A stretch of DNA of 64,000 bases from Vitis vinifera (taxonomy: Eukaryota; Streptophyta; Magnoliopsida; Vitales; Vitaceae), in the NCBI RefSeq assembly GCF_030704535.1, contig NC_081818.1:4104501-4168500 (forward strand). The letters run 5' to 3'. Shown one piece after another: positions 1 through 12,200 of the stretch (positions are counted from its first letter, which is position 1; each line of letters begins with the position of its first letter). The translations under genes were made by a program, and so were the position numbers. Below the pieces are notes generated by a model. The model saw nothing but the letters and a program-made list of their open reading frames with translations, searched no databases and had not been told where the DNA came from.

Positions 1-3000
1 TACTCCACTTATTGTTGCCCCAAGTGTCAATAATGAACTAAAAACTGAGTACTGCAAAATGAGATCAAAATAAAGAGAAAAAATAATCAATTGAAAGAGA
101 GAGAGGGAGAAGGGGGGAGGGAGAGGGAGAGAGACAATTGCAGGAACAATAAAAATAGTACATTCTAGTTAAACCATACAGATAAACCATTTTATTACAT
201 AGGCCATGGCATAGTTGCACGAGTGTGTTACCATCAATTTTGTTTTCAAGCATTTTTGTAAGTTCCTTCTTTTTTTTTTTTTTTTTTTTGGTCTCATCTG
301 TGACAAAGTAGTATTAAACATAAGAAATCCTCTTAAAGGGAGATCAGAGATCATCTGCGAGCAAGAGAACAATACATGTTTGAATCCTGTGAATATGCAT
401 GGCCCAGATAGGTTGTTATGGTCTCAAGTCTCAACTGCTTGCGCATGGCTTGCTCAATAGATTGCAAGTATGCAATTCCATTATGGTCTTAGTTCATAAT
501 ATCTTTGTCACCAATCAATTAGAATGCAGGCCTCTCTAGGAGTCATAAAAAGAAAACTACACCCCATGTTATGGATTATATCGGAGATTATGGCACATTT
601 GCTTGTAAAGTAAGGAGGGTCACAAATTTCTTAAAAAATGCACCTTACACACATGGTCTACTGGGCTTAGCAATTCTCGCTTACAATAACCTAAATAATA
701 TGTGGCACTAGGAAGAAGGAACCTAAACATCAGCTGACTGCTGTTGGACCTTTTGTAGGCTTAAAAGCATGCATGCACCAAGGAGGAACTAGAGAGCCTT
801 GAGTCCATCAGTACTTGGTCACCAAACTAGATGGATAGATAGGATCATTGTGGATGAGTTTTTTAGTCGCATAGGTTCAATTGTTTAATGATTTTGGTAG
901 GAGAATGATATATATATATATATATATATCCATAACTAAAGAGTAGCAACAACTAGGATACAGAGGCTACATTGGTTAACAGGATAAGACATGATTTTCA
1001 ATGGAATATGATATCTTTGAATATTAAATTCAATAGGCATGATATCCCAAGGTAGCATATCTAATGAGATATGTTATGTTATTCTTATATATCATATTCA
1101 ATTACTTCATTAATGTTTCAACTTTCTATAAGAGATATTGCAATTGTTGTGGATAATAAAGTATCATATATCATATTTCAATGAGATAGGAATTGATCAT
1201 ACCTTGAATCAAAATTATTTTTACTACCTTCTTGGGTGTTTAATTCTCTTTGAGTTTTTTTAGAAATATTCTTGACCTAAACTCTTCTAGAAGTCTTCAT
1301 CATGAGCTTTGATATCTTTTATTGTGTTAGTAATTAAAAACTTTTGTGTCATTTACTTTATAAGTGAAGACTTTAATTCCAACATATTAGTATAGGAACA
1401 TAAAGATGAAACTATTTACTTAAAGGTACATAAGATTTTAACGTAGTTTAGCTAACCATTTCTATGTCGATAAATGAAAGAGGAGTATTTCACTATATTA
1501 TAAAATATATTATGAATGATAGAAAAAAAAAAAAAAAAAAAACCAGATACAACTATTAGCCTTGAAACCATGTTTCCTAACTTCTTGTATTTATAATCCT
1601 AAATCATAAACACCCTCAGTTCCATCAAATTTCTTCTACTCTTCTATCATATCTTGATTTATCCGACATAAGCTTATTTACATGCTCATATCTCATAACC
1701 CTTATAACCTAGAATATTTAAAATATATTTACAACAACTTTCCTTGTAAGTAATTAAATATATGATATTCATTTATTAAAAAATTGTAAGTAAGAATTTG
1801 AATTACTTTTCAACATAAATGATGGAGCTTTTGGACTCCATTAGCTTCCTATGTTATGCATGGTGAATTGTAAATAAATGTGAATTAATTATGAAATATA
1901 TCATAAAATGGAACTTGCATGCAAGAGTTGATTGAAATAATTCGGCAGAGGCACATATCCATTTTTGAAATCAGATTATTAAAAACCAATATCTAGTCAA
2001 ATGGTCCACTATATCATTGCGGATCCGTGGGTCTACAATCATTTAGTGCTTACCCCAGCTATAGAGAGGCCCAGGTCATCCATGATTCCGGACTCGGCAG
2101 GTGATGAATATCCAAGCTACAGGTCATTCATAAACCATTATTTTAGTGAAAGTCAGATGACATACATGGCTAGTACTACATGGAACGGATAATTCTCACT
2201 AGCAAATGTTTGAAGTATTCCCATTTTTCCCAGATCAAAGCAAGAATATTATACATAGACTTCCGCATTGGCCACATAGTTTGTTGGAAGGTTTCAAATT
2301 GTAAAAAAATATGACAATGCATGGCTAGATTTTTATCTTTCTAGCGTTGCGGTTTTAATAATTTATAACATAATGGTAAATTTAGAAAAATTATTCTATT
2401 TTAAAAATAAAATTAAAAATATTGTTAAATCTCCATTTCTTTATTATTTTTAGTCGTTAAATTTTTTTTTTTAGAAAATTAAAAGTTAAAAATGATTTAA
2501 CTCATTTCTGTGTATCAATTTTTTTTTTCAAAATATTATTTTATCTTTTTCAAAATATAAGCAATTTAAGCACAAAAATATTTTAAAAGCTAAATTTAGA
2601 AATATATTATATTTATTTTGTAAATATGATATTTTTCCATTATTAAGATATATTTCTGAAGTCAGGGAAGATATTTTTGCTCTATGTTTAATTTTAGTAT
2701 GGAAATTTATCATTTGGGTGTTGTAATAATATCCAATTTTAAAAGAACTATCTCAATAAATGAATTTGGTCCACATATATAATAGCAGAGGTATGAATAA
2801 TACACATGTGGTTGTAGAAAACATATGTGAAGATATAAATATCATACGTGTGGTTTATAGATTTTCGATGTTACATATATAAAATGGAAACATATGTGAA
2901 GGTATAAATACTACACATGTGGTTCCTTGATTTTCCATGTAGGGAAAATTTTGGTTATAATAAAACAAGGGGAAACGTATGTGAAAATATAAATACTACG

Positions 3001-3543
3001 TAGATGTGGTGTGTAGATTTTCGATGTGGTATAAGTTTTGGTTATAATAAAGTGAGTTTTTGCATGGTGGGAAATTGAACATGTGGTTTGTGGATGTTTT
3101 ATGTGGATCCTAAGACGTATGGTTGATAAAACAAACGGAGGACACTCAGCTAAGTAGCCATTAGATTGATAAAATGGTAAATATTTATATATCCTTTTTT
3201 TAATTTTTTATTATATAAACATTTAAATAAATATAAATATTTATATCTATTATTATTTTTATATCTATGATTATTCTTATAATAATTATTAATATTAAAT
3301 ATGAAAATAATATAAATTAATTAATATAATAATTTTTAAAATTTTAAAATAACAAAATATATAGATGTATGATTAAATTAAATATTATATATTTTTTTTC
3401 ATTTTAAATATATTTTCATATTTAACTATTATACATATTCTATTTAATAAAATTGAATATATTAATAGATTTATGTTCATTTTTATCATTAAATTTAATA
3501 TACCAAATATAAAAAAATAAAATATTATTAATAATTTTAATTA

Positions 3544-3594
<51 letters not shown>

Positions 3595-4143
3595 ATTTCT
3601 TATAATTATTTTATTAATTTTAATAAAATACAAATTATATGTTTATAAAATCACTGTATTAACCACAGATTTGACCAAGTGAACTATGAACCTAATGAAT
3701 TGATAACTTTTTTGGTTTGTGAAAACGTTGATATTTTTTCTGCAGATATAGTGTGACCGGGCTTGATGATTAATGGAAATGTCAAACTTGCTTATATATA
3801 TATATTTTTTTTTTAGTTTTCAGTGGCATTCCTAGTAAACATTGGTTGTTTAAACAGAAAATGGGAAGGGAAAAAATATATTAGCAAAAACCAATGAGAG
3901 CTCGAAGATGAAGCGAAGGAGCAAAAACTATGGACATGAGATTGTACTCACAGCGCACCCTAAGGTGAAGGAACCACAGAAGACCACTGCTACGCTGAAA
4001 ACAAGAACAATTGTGAAGGAGGAAGCATCACTGCAACTGCTGCCACTGCCACTACCGTCATCCCTATTGCAGAAGTTTTCAGTTCTTTCTTCGTCAAGAA
4101 GAGGTCTTGTTGCATGTCCTCTAACATTGGTCCCTCTCTCCAT
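1..4143 (-). CDS. ERD6-like sugar transporter, 5' end only (runs off left edge)
   Basis: Three exons are visible by comparison with the complete paralogues: exon 1 at 3952-4143 (64 codons, ATG at 4143), exon 2 at 2054-2116 (21 codons), and part of exon 3 at 1-51. Exon 1 ends in the family hallmark CGSFTLGCA and a clean GT donor. Exon 2 reads [17 protein letters not shown]. Exon 3 lacks 12 nt (four residues, GGIL-like) found in all four paralogues, but stays in frame. Introns are long (about 1.8-2.0 kb) and AT-rich. No stop or frameshift is visible in what can be read, so this may be a working gene or a 5' remnant; the rest lies left of the window. Family role: 12-TM proton-coupled sugar carrier, mostly tonoplast. 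Confidence 0.75.
60..300. repeat. Low-complexity GA-rich and poly-T tracts
   Basis: A purine-rich (GA/GGGA) stretch lies near 95-135 and a run of about 20 T near 270-289, inside intron 2 of the left-edge transporter. They break into short spurious reading frames only. Confidence 0.8.
2785..3070. repeat. Degenerate tandem repeat, about 70-85 bp unit
   Basis: The phrase GAAACATATGTGAAGRTATA followed by an ATGTGGTT-type block recurs near 2817, 2887 and 2970, with a partial unit near 2785. The units differ by several substitutions, so the array is old. It lies in intron 1 of the left-edge transporter. Confidence 0.7.
3180..3660. repeat. AT-rich block with long (TA)n microsatellite
   Basis: Nearly pure A/T sequence; an uninterrupted TA dinucleotide run spans about 3545-3592. 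No coding sequence is seen. A shorter TA run is present near 908-930. Confidence 0.85.
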
Positions 4144-4340
4144 AACTCTCTTGGAGGTGAGGAGCAAAGAAAGTGGAAGACGGAGACAAGTTAGTTGGTC
4201 GAAAGAGAAAGCATAAAAGGCGAAGTTTTGGTGAGTGCATTGTTGGACTTCATAACAGCCATTCAATCAAGCTGGGAAAGGTGGTGGTGGTGGTGAGAGC
4301 GGGGGACCTGGTGGTGACAAAAGTTTGGGGACTGTGAGAT

Positions 4341-4458
4341 GACTTTGTTGTCGGTGAACAAAAGTATGATGTGATAATTTTTTGTAACAAAATTACAAAG
4401 ACTTTGTTGTGGGTGAACAAAAGTATGATGTAATAATTCTTTGTAACAAAATTACCTC
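4341..4458. repeat. Tandem duplication, 59-bp unit
   Basis: Two copies of a 59-bp unit beginning GACTTTGTTGT lie side by side (4341-4399 and 4400-4458) with only a few differences. They sit just upstream of the left-edge transporter start codon, in its presumed 5' region. Confidence 0.8.
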
Positions 4459-4477
4459 CTTGTAGGAGTAGAGCCAA

Positions 4478-4530
4478 GGGGTAGTGGGAATTGAACAAGG
4501 TAAGTAGCTACCTTACCACCAAGCTATATT
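4478..4530 (-). repeat. tRNA-like (SINE-type) remnant
   Basis: On the minus strand an A-box-like TAGCTTGGTGG (4516-4526) precedes a B-box-like GTTCAATTCCC (4486-4496) at about tRNA spacing. The fragment does not fold as a complete tRNA by eye, so a SINE head or tRNA relic is more likely than a working tRNA gene. Confidence 0.4.
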
Positions 4531-4689
4531 ACAAATTTGATGCTATTCTGTCCTCTTGAAATACGTTCCATATAATGCCCCCCTCAACCACTTTCCTGCT
4601 CCGCCCCTGACTCCTTGTGCATGTATATTAGCTGCCAGGTCAACCGACATAATCCTTGAATCAAGGCAGCAACATGACTTTCTTCCTTC

Positions 4690-5400
4690 TAAATTTTTTT
4701 TCTTCTTATGTATATTTTTGTACACTTTCCTATAATGAAAAATCATTATTGTTTGTCATTCAAGATCATTCTCTTCATCTGATTCTTCATGATATCAAAG
4801 CAAGGCTTCAAAATGGCCATTCTTGAAGAACCAAAATTAACCATCTACTCTTTCCATCACTGTTCAAGATTGGTTTCAATCAAACTCACCTCCACCAATT
4901 TTTCCTCTGGAAATCCCAAGTGCTACCACTGATGCAAAGTTTGGGAATCACACATCCATTGATGAGAAACCAGATGAACAATCAGTTGACGAAGAAGAAA
5001 GACAAAGAATTCTCAATTCTTGGTCTGGACAAACAATGATGGATTACTCATGTGCTGGCTACTCGGCTACATGACTGAGGAAGTCCTCAGCATGGTCATT
5101 GGTGTGAATACAGCTCTAAAGGTCTGGAGAGCCTTAGAAGTGCAACTGTTGCTCTTCTAATTTAGGAAAAAACAAATTCTCAAACTTCTCCCAAAAAGTG
5201 ATTTGAGACGTCTTCCATCAGAGGTACAAAATTAATTAATAGACATCTTCATAGACTTTATCTAATACCCATGGTTCTTTTAGTGAATTGAAGCTACCAT
5301 TGGAAAGGAGTAATTGGAAGTGTTCAGCCAATTCAATAACCTTGGACCTCCTACCTTCAAAGAATGTGAAATGTGAGATTCAAATTCTGACAAAGCCTGA
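4690..5400 (+). mobile_element. Ty1/copia 5' fragment (PBS and gag, decayed)
   Basis: TGATATCAAAGCAAGG near 4790-4805 resembles the copia primer-binding region TGGTATCAGAGC. Downstream, reading across frames, is a copia gag (UBN2-type) signature: LTSTNFLLWKSQVLPLM near 4890, then a TEEVLSxVIGV-like block near 5070-5110. Stops and frameshifts are frequent. Pol is absent. Sequence just before the PBS is probably the end of a 5' LTR, whose start I could not fix. Confidence 0.6.
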
Positions 5401-5599
5401 AAATTCAAAGCCATCGTAGCTTATGGAATCAGTATTTTATCTTTCATTTCTCTCCAACTGGAAGTGGCAGGTGTAATGTTAAATTTGACATAGACATGCT
5501 ACACTGCAAGGAAATGTGATTGCATACGACTGCGCTTAGGCTTTGATCCATTACAATTCTCATTCTCCTGTGAGAACCCAAGTTTAATTTATCAAAGAA

Positions 5600-5727
5600 A
5601 ATGGGTCATTGTTGCTTGTATTTCTTCCAGCCTTCGCCCCTTGGTCTCTGGTAACTATCCAAGAAGAGAACCACTTGGAAAAAGTAACCAGGCTTCCAGC
5701 TGAGCCTTTTACATTTATTGGATATAT
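5600..5727 (-). pseudogene. ERD6-like scrap: exon 17 fused to exon 18
   Basis: The minus strand reads the start of transporter exon 17 ([20 protein letters not shown], then SSWIV), then jumps straight into the second half of exon 18 (the [11 protein letters not shown] reading is exon 18 in a shifted frame). About half of each exon and the intron between them are deleted, and the join puts the C-terminus out of frame. The exon 17 acceptor edge is still recognisable at 5727. No other exons of this copy are seen to the right, except possibly the inverted exon 1 near 6750. Confidence 0.85.
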
Positions 5728-6747
5728 CTGGAAGAAAATCTCATCCGTTAATATTAGATATAAATTTGAACTTCTTGCCCAAGTTATACTCCACAAATAT
5801 CTGTTGGAGTAAAGTTAATGGCGATATTTCATGACGTACAAAGACAAAATTAAAAGAAAATAAAAATAAAAATCCTGTATAATATCACACTAGCATTTTT
5901 TTTCTATACGGACGGAGCTCTCTTTAAACACAGGCAAGCCTGCCAAAAATCTGACCTACCGGTCCCCGATTCAAGACCATTTCTAGTCACATCTTTTACA
6001 AAAGTACTTCATCTCAAATTACTTCTCTCCACAAATTCAGATATTTAATTGTTTTTGGTTTTATTCTTCTTTCAAACTTTCGTATGTAAGACATTAATTA
6101 TTGGCGGGGCCCAAGCTTTTATTTCGGTGGGAAGGAGTTGGTGATCATACATCATTTTACTATTTACAACACAACTAACTTTCTCATAGCACTCACCAAC
6201 CCAGCTAACTTTATCTCATGTTGATTAGCAATAATCACCAAACTCTATCCAAACTTGAGGCTTAAACTCTGATTTTTCAACAGTCTCCCAGTAAGCCATG
6301 GACACAGCTATTAAATATTTACGTAATCACATAAATTAATCATACATGATTAAAGGATACTAATAATAGGAAATCACTATAAAGAATATACCTATTTGAG
6401 TCATGATAAAAAACCGTTATTAATTGTTGCAATCAAGTCTTCTTCTTTATGATCTTGATAATAGCTATGGTGGCTCTATGGGAAAACAGATAAACCCTTT
6501 TTATCTAGATTAGAGAGGGGACTTAGCATAACTCAAATTGGATTCTCATTGGGCCCTCCCATAATGGGCTTCAATGAGACTCATAGCCTACATTTGCCAC
6601 TCAACTGAGCTTCTATTCAAAAGATGCAAAACCCAATCCAAAATGTGATCACTAGTTAATTTGGCTCATTATAGAATAGACTATCCATTAACCTGTTTTT
6701 GCAAATACAAATTATTCAATTAATGTTAGCCCATATAAAAATTTTCC

Positions 6748-6911
6748 AACAACATCAAGCATAAGAGACGGTCTTCTTATTGAAGAAAAAGCTCCAAGCG
6801 AACTTAATGGAGGCATTGACGGCAGCAGTGGTGGCGCTTCCTCCTCCGTCAGCTATTGTTGTCTTCAGTACGGCGGTTGCTGTCTGCGCTTCCTTCACAT
6901 ATGGCTGCGCT
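6748..6911 (+). pseudogene. Orphan ERD6-like exon 1, inverted
   Basis: This is transporter exon 1 on the plus strand, opposite to every other copy. GLLIEEKAPSELNGGIDGSS is followed, after a 2-bp deletion relative to the paralogue reading, by [18 protein letters not shown] and a clean GTAAGT donor at 6912. The start codon position reads ATA, and the deletion shifts the frame, so it cannot encode the normal N-terminus. No exon 2 follows on this strand. Confidence 0.85.
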
Positions 6912-6999
6912 GTAAGTACAATTCATTGACATGGCAAAAGAAGAAGGGAAAGTTGTGTTTTGGGAGGGCCATTTCTCAGGCCTCCTAAAACACAACTTC

Positions 7000-7892
7000 C
7001 CCTAAAATAAAAGCTTATTGCCCCACCAATAATTCATGTCTTACGTACGAAAGTTTATGAGATATATATTTATGGAAAGTTTAGGAAAATTTTGTTATAT
7101 TTAAGAATATTCATAGTTAAAATATTTGAACTTTATAAATAATTTTTTTTATATTTTGTTATTTAATATATAAAAATAATTTATATATCATATATTAATA
7201 TTATTGTATAAATATTTTTTTAGTTTTTTTTAATCATAAATTTAATTTATAATAAAAAATTATTTTATAAAATAAGTATATTAAAAAATAAAAAATAATT
7301 TTTTAATACATGATATAACTTACTAGGGATTAATATATCTCATGTAAAATAAATAATATATCTTATCACTTATCATATCACATATTTGGTTGAATATACT
7401 ATATAATAAATGATGGGATAACTTATCATATCCTATCACCTATCAAATATTAGATAAGATATAATATCTTCTCTCTTATTCTATCACATACTAATCCGAC
7501 CAACCAAATATGATTTGCTCGGCATATTTTGCAATGCAACAAATATTATTTTTATATCTCATTATTAGCTTATCTTTAATGGAGGATACTTCATATGATT
7601 CCCAAATATATTATATCATAAATATTCACAACTTGCTTGATGACTTCCCAAATATTTTTGTTTGACTTACCCCCATAATATCGTAGGATTACCCCGAGTA
7701 AGTACATGCTTTATGAGAATTTGAAGGATAACTAGCATCTGCATATATAACAATAGTAATGCTAACTTGTTTGAATAAAATAATTTTATGTCAATTAATT
7801 TATTCCATAAGGATGCTACAACACATGTTTAATAAATTCCAATGTCTTTGAGTAAGTGCCAAATCGTATATTACCAACAAATTGACAAAGAA
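7000..7892. other. AT-rich intergenic, no gene seen
   Basis: The sequence is AT-rich with repeated GATAAGATAT and TTATCATAT-type words near 7330-7480, suggestive of a decayed MITE, but I cannot define its ends. I see no conserved protein. Confidence 0.5.
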
Positions 7893-8230
7893 TGTAATGT
7901 CTTACCCTGTGCAATTTGCAAAATACATCATTGAGTCAAATGCATTAAGGTATGGAGCCCTAGACTTAAAGATGTAAACGGGGTGAGATGGGGTTAGGTA
8001 TACCTCCCCAATCCTCTCCCAACTTGTGCCCCATTCTCCATCTTAAATTAATGCAAATAATTGTAATGTCTTACCCTGTGCAATTTGCAAAATACATCAT
8101 TGAGTCAAATGCATTAAGGTATGGAGCCCTAGACTTAAAGATGTAAACGGGGTGAGATGGGGTTAGGTATACCTCCCCAATCCTCTCCCAACTTGTGCCC
8201 CATTCTCCATCTTAAATTAATGCAAATAAT
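7893..8230. repeat. Tandem duplication, 169-bp unit
   Basis: Copies at 7893-8061 and 8062-8230 appear identical or nearly so by eye, both beginning TGTAATGTCTTACC and ending TGCAAATAAT. Each contains the G/C-rich word GGGGTGAGATGGGGTTAGG. The near identity points to a recent event, or to an assembly artefact. Confidence 0.9.
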
Positions 8231-9040
8231 TAATTGAGCTTTATTTTGTTAAATTATCATTTCCATTGAATATTAAGTTATTTTATGAAAAGATAAATAT
8301 AAAATACAAGCATTTCACATATATTTTATTTTTATTTTTAATATTTTAATTAGATTAATAATTAATATTTATATGGTTTTAGAATTTTATAAAAATTAAC
8401 ATATTCAAGAAAATATTTAATATCAAGAGATTTATTGATTGAACCTACTAATTGAGTTTTTTTTTTTTTTTTTTTTTACTTTTTCTAAATTATCATTTTT
8501 AGTAGATAGGAAATTATTAACTAATGGAAAGATAATTATATAATACACTCAATAATGATTTATTTATTTAATATTTTAAATAAATTAATAATTAATATTT
8601 GCAAGACTCTCTAATATATAAAAAAATTAATATATTTAAGAAAGATATTGAAGAACAATAGAAAAAAATCACTAGTTTGGTTTTTATATTAGCTAAATTA
8701 TTTTAATGAGTAAGTAAAAAAAATAACATACTTAAAAGAATAGTATCATCTATGTTTAAATATCCATATCATCTTTAAAAATTAGTAAAGATTTTTATTT
8801 TGGATTCATATTGAATTTGTTAAGTCTAATGATACAATGGGATAACTTATCATTTCCCACACATGACCATGGCTCTAGTTTTTGTGCCTTCTCCCCTCCC
8901 ATTAGTGGTGCCGCTCAAGGACCCCATTCAATGAGTGTTTTGTTTGACCATCTCATTAAAAATCAAATCAAATGCATAAATGTTAAGAAAATGACAAAAC
9001 CAAATTAAACTAACAATAATTTCAATAATTGAATAATTTA
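8231..9040. other. AT-rich intergenic, no gene seen
   Basis: AT-rich DNA with a poly-T run near 8458-8477. A short plus-strand reading frame at 8811-9008 has no recognisable content. Confidence 0.5.
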
Positions 9041-11650
9041 AATTGTCATTAGGTCTAATTTCCTCATAATTTGAACAAATATTTCTTCACTTGAAGATTT
9101 TGTATATATGTTCACTAATGTTCATCTGCACTCACAAACTCTAATATGATGTCTCATTTTTGTGCATGGTTTCTTAGAAAAATGATGCTTAATTTTCATG
9201 CCCTTAACTAGTTTTTGAGTGATGAACAAGATTTTTAGAGATACTTGTATATAATAGCATTTATATCATCATATATAATAGGCAAAACTTCATAAGTGAT
9301 ACCAAAATCACTTAAATTTTGTTTCATTCATAAATTAAAATCTATACACAACAAAGATCAACAACTAAAAATTTAGCTTCTATCATTGAAAGAGAGACAT
9401 TTTTTTTTTTTTTACTATGCCATGAGACTAAAAAGTGTTATAAGAAATTATATGCTCCACTAGTGTTCTTCCTATCAATTTTATAATTTATAAAATCCAC
9501 ACTATAAAGCTAATTAATCCCAAATTAGTGCACTAATTAGGGTACCATAATCTTATATTAATTGTGCCTTTAAGATATTAAAAAATTCTTCTAACTCTAC
9601 TTAAATGATATTGGTTAGGACAAAATTAGAATTTATCACATAAAATACACTAAACATGATATCCAACCTATTAGAGGTTAAATAAAGTATAAAAAAAATA
9701 AAAAAGACCTTATCAACTAATATATTTACCTTGTTCATCCTTATCAAGCTTAAAGAATGAGCTCTTGGGAATTGTCATAACCTTTTGCATCTCCTATCTC
9801 GAATCTCTTAAAAAGATCTTGATGTTTGTGATTTGATTAAGGAAAATTCCCTTCTTTAATTGCTTGATTTATAGTCAGGAAGAACTTGAACTTTCCTATC
9901 AAATTCATTTCTAGTTCTTTATGAATGTAACTTGAAAAATCTTGATAAAGAGATTCATTAGTGGAACGACATATAATATCATCAACATTTTTCATAATTT
10001 GATATGAATGTTATCATCTTTGGTTTTTATGAACAAGGTTGTAACTTTATTCCCATTTAAAACCTTTTTTCTTAAAGAAATAAAGTTTTTCTTAATTTTA
10101 AAAATTACTAGAAAACACACTGTTAGTGAAACTAGAGGGTTGTTCAATATACACTTATTTATAAAATCATTTATTATATAGTATAATCTTTATAACATGC
10201 AAAAGCTAATTAATAGCATTCTAATGATTTCTTATCCAATAGCTTTAACTTTAGGCGTGACATAAATTAATTTTCTTAGAAGACAGGTGCTACTTGTCTA
10301 ATTATTTCTATCACAAAAGTAGCAAATAGTAGATGGGTTATTACGTAATTAGGCTTCCTTAACAAAACTTTTTTTTTTTTAATCTTCATATGACTTCTAG
10401 CCCAAGTTTTTTTTTTTTTTGTTTTTGTTTTTTTCTTTTACCAAAAATATATTTTTGACTAGCCAATATCATATAAAGTGTCATTCACCCATTGTAAACT
10501 TTTCAAGAGAAAATGTTAATCATTTATTTTTATTTTCAAGCACATCTATCTCTTTTTCAAGGGAAATTTTAACCTTCTCACCAAAATTATATAACTCATA
10601 AATTTCATTTTTGAAGAGAAATGATTTTTTTTTTTAGGTAGACATTTTTTTAAACCAAGTTTTTAAAGATTACTATAAAGTTTTTCAAATACCTCTTCCA
10701 ATTCCTTATGGTTTGAATGAGGGTTTTCCTCCTCTTCATCCTCTATTTCTATGAAGCACATGTTGGTCTCTTTATTTTTATTTTCTTCTTCAAATGACTT
10801 TTCTTTACTTTTATTCCATGTGATTGTCATTACCTTTTTTTATTTTGCCTCACTCTTGAACCATGGACAATCATATTTGATACGCCAAGCTTCTTACACT
10901 TATGGGATATGATGTCCTTTTACCTATTGCCATTTGGTAAATCCAACTTAATGAACTTCTTGAACTTCCTTGTGATAGGGTAATGTTTTCATCTTTATCA
11001 CTTTCTTCTTTATCTTCAACATCATTAGTTGAGGCTTTAAGGGCAATGTTCCTCTCTTTTTCCTCAAGATCTTAATGGTTCTTCATAATGATCCCATGAG
11101 TCAAAATTAAGTAACCTAGTGAGTTCTTCAAGAGAAAGCTTTGTAAGGTCCCTAGCTTCTTGTATAAGGGTGACTTTGGCCTCCCATTAATGCTTTGTTA
11201 GGACGTTAAGATCTTCATCACTTCTCCAATTTGGTTTAGACTTTTCCCAAAGATCGAAGGTCATTAATGATGTTCATGAACCTAGTAAACATCTCACTAA
11301 TTATCTCATTGTCCTTCATGTTGAACAATTCATATTGATGCACTAGAGTGTGGATATTTGAATTTTTAATTTGGTTGTTCCCTCATGAGTAATTTGAAAC
11401 AGTTGAAATATTTCTTTAGCTTATTTACATTGGCACACTCTATTATACTCATTTCTATCTATGATACAATGGAGATAATATATATGACTCTAGCATTCAT
11501 TTAAGTTTTATCATGCCCGTATAGATGTTGAGAATATATATATGTTCCTATAGAAAATTATAAAAACCCTTGTGCAATAAGGAAAACTTTACCTTATATA
11601 TATTATTAAAAACTTATTATTTTAAAACTTGAGAATGTGAAATTTTTTTA
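9040..11650 (-). mobile_element. Decayed Ty1/copia element, minus strand
   Basis: From right to left the minus strand gives gag (SEMFTRFMNIINDLRSLGK near 11230-11310), a CCHC knuckle relic (CKKLGVSN near 10880), and the end of RT/RNase H (STxEAKFLVVDLCCV near 9340-9390; a KHHFSKKP block near 9170-9200; NIYTKSSSEEIFVQ near 9070-9120, matching the usual DIFTKxL box). Integrase and most of RT are missing or beyond recognition, and stops are frequent. It is an old, internally deleted copy. Confidence 0.75.
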
Positions 11651-11892
11651 CTTAAATTTTAGAAGTGCTTCAAAGTATGCAAGGTATCTATCCACATTTT
11701 GTATAAGAATTCTTAAAAGGTTTCTATTCTTAAAAACAAAAAATATGAAATGAACCCAATCATGCACTAAATAAGTAAATTTCTTTTTTCATTTTTTCCA
11801 AATAGGTCAATGAACTCATGTGTTGAATAAAAAATGAATATCAAACGAATTGTGGTTCAAATGAAATTGATTGTAGTTTGCCATTACATATC

Positions 11893-12200
11893 TGTGGACC
11901 TGCATTTTTCACGATGCATTTCCACTCGATGGTACAACTCACTTTTTATTAGTGAAAATTTTATTTTTAAAAAAGACTTGGAGTCGTCACTTATTTTTAT
12001 TTTAAATTTTAAAGAGAAAACAAATTAAGAAAGAAAAACCATAAGTATGACTCCTAAAAGGAAAAATAGGTTTGTTAAAACTGAGTTTAGATCCGAGGGT
12101 CAGGTTACCTATTGAGAAGGTACAGTTAAAAACTGTAGCATCCCTCTAAGTCTTATAATGAGGTCTCTACTAATCAAGGTGAGACAAGTGTGACAATTGA
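11893..12200 (-). repeat. LTR-like terminal block, copy 1 of a repeat family
   Basis: Read on the minus strand, this matches the plus-strand block at about 38190-38516. Shared landmarks are the TAGTAGAGACC word, GACTTAGAGGGRTGCTACAG, GTAACCTGACCCTCG, AGTGACGACTCCAA and a terminal GGTCCACA. Ending in CA is typical of an LTR end. No TG start or second LTR could be paired with it. Confidence 0.6.

Noticed and set aside
8811-9008. Short plus frame near a copia remnant
   Set aside because: No motif and no coding context; likely chance in AT-rich DNA.
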